A stretch of 8,068 bases of DNA from Cytophagales bacterium (lineage in GTDB: Bacteria; Bacteroidota; Bacteroidia; Cytophagales; Cyclobacteriaceae), in contig JAGUUF010000101.1 of the NCBI GenBank assembly GCA_020063545.1, positions 1 to 8,068 on the forward strand, in the 5' to 3' direction. The notes below the pieces were generated by a model. It did no database searches. It had not been told where the DNA came from and worked only from the letters and a program-made list of their open reading frames with translations. Below are positions 7,283-8,068 of this stretch, in pieces. Position 1 is the first letter of the stretch. Each line of letters starts with the position of its first letter. The translations under genes and the position numbers were made by a program.

Positions 7283-8068
7283 TTAACTAACACCTTCTTT
7301 GTTTCTGCTGATGATCAGTCGGTTGCTTTTATCGTACGAGAAGTAACTCCACAACCACGAGAACATTACAAATACTTTGTTCTTAAATCCGATTATATAC
7401 AACAAGTGAACGAACATCCACACGTACCAGGCAAAGAAACCCTGGAACCTGAACCGGCCCAGGTCAACCACTGCGCGGTTGCGGCCAATGGTAGCCATGG
7501 TGCCTTTGTCAAAATAACGAAAAGGTACCATGGACTTTTTGCGGATGAGGCGTTTCAGGTTGCGGGCCAGCAGCCGGCCCTGCTGTATGGCAGGCGGGGC
7601 CATCATCGGGTGGCCGGCAGGAAAGGCGGTGTCGCCTTCCATTACGGCTGCATCGCCTATGGCAAAAATATTTTCATACCCGGTTACTTTGTTAAAGGCG
7701 TCAACCCGTATCCTTCCGGATTTTGAAATGCACTCCGGGTTTAACCCGTCAATCGGTTTGGCTTTAACCCCGGCAGCCCAAACCAGCGTACGGCTTATTA
7801 ACTTTTCTCCGGTGTTGAACAGCACTTCGTATCCGTCATACGATTTTACCGTGCAGTTCAGGTGTACTTTAACGCCCATTTCCTGCAGGTACTCCAATGC
7901 TTTTTCGGAGGCTTGCCTTGACATGCCGTTGAGCAACCGCGGCCCTGCTTCAACCAGGTGGATATCCATGTGGCTGAGTTCGAGCTCGGGGTAATCTTTT
8001 GGAAACACGTGCTGCTTCAGTTCAGATAACGCACCGGCCAGTTCTACCCCGGTGGGCCCGCCACCCAC
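7283..8068 (-). CDS. ndh: Type II NADH dehydrogenase (NDH-2), partial: N-terminal part lies outside the window
   Basis: The last 261 residues of an FAD-dependent NADH:quinone oxidoreductase; full proteins are about 430 residues, so roughly 170 N-terminal residues (the first FAD-binding fold) are beyond the right edge. The GTG at the edge is an internal valine, not a start. Visible are the NADH-binding glycine motif GGGPTGVELAG (2-12 of the fragment), an acidic residue ending the second strand (E40), TLVWAAGVKA (94-103), and the FAD-contacting IFAIGDAA (134-141). APPAIQQG (157-164) lies where the AQxAxQ quinone-site motif is expected. DKGTMATIGR (187-196) and an aromatic-rich amphipathic or hydrophobic C-terminus (about 209-246) suit peripheral membrane attachment. 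The enzyme passes electrons from NADH to quinone without pumping ions. It is the upstream gene of kup. Confidence 0.92.
   Translation of the reverse strand: MGGGPTGVELAGALSELKQHVFPKDYPELELSHMDIHLVEAGPRLLNGMSRQASEKALEYLQEMGVKVHLNCTVKSYDGYEVLFNTGEKLISRTLVWAAGVKAKPIDGLNPECISKSGRIRVDAFNKVTGYENIFAIGDAAVMEGDTAFPAGHPMMAPPAIQQGRLLARNLKRLIRKKSMVPFRYFDKGTMATIGRNRAVVDLGRFRFQGFFAWYVWMFVHLLYIIGFKNKVFVMFSWLWSYFSYDKSNRLIISRNKEGVS

Noticed and set aside
7530..7994. 154-codon plus-strand frame opposite the NADH dehydrogenase
   Set aside because: The minus-strand frame has clear NDH-2 motifs throughout; the plus-strand product shows no recognisable family.

Overview
The window looks like chromosomal DNA from a member of the Bacteroidota, probably Cytophagales-like. 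This rests on a good match to the Bacteroidota promoter pattern (TTTG, 20 bases, TAnnTTTG), the lack of Shine-Dalgarno-like sequences before the starts, and large two-arm FtsX/MacB-type permeases with no ATPase beside them, which are typical of that phylum. The placement is an inference; there is no rRNA or other marker gene to fix it. All genes lie on the minus strand, so in transcription order the window reads from right to left.

Right end (8068 to 5283): the C-terminal part of a type II NADH dehydrogenase runs in from beyond the window. After a 32-base gap it is followed by a complete KUP-family potassium transporter. The spacing suggests one transcript. NDH-2 would feed electrons to the quinone pool without pumping ions, and KUP would bring in K+ using the membrane gradient.

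Middle (5152 to 346): after a 130-base spacer come two FtsX-like ABC permeases, 807 and 789 residues, separated by 13 bases. They are paralogues of each other, and each protein is itself built from two MacB-periplasmic/FtsX arms. No ATP-binding subunit, membrane-fusion protein or outer-membrane factor lies nearby in the window, so the substrate and partner cannot be told.

Left end (345 to 1): an AT-richer segment (about 39% GC by hand count over bases 1-240, against roughly 50% or more in sampled neighbouring lines) holds the start of a HigB/RelE-superfamily toxin gene that runs off the window. It has its own promoter, and the -7 box lies inside a 7-base inverted repeat, a likely autoregulatory operator. 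The antitoxin gene higA is expected just outside the window. This toxin module is the most accessory-looking part of the window; the rest is ordinary chromosomal content. No RNA genes, insertion sequences or CRISPR arrays were seen.
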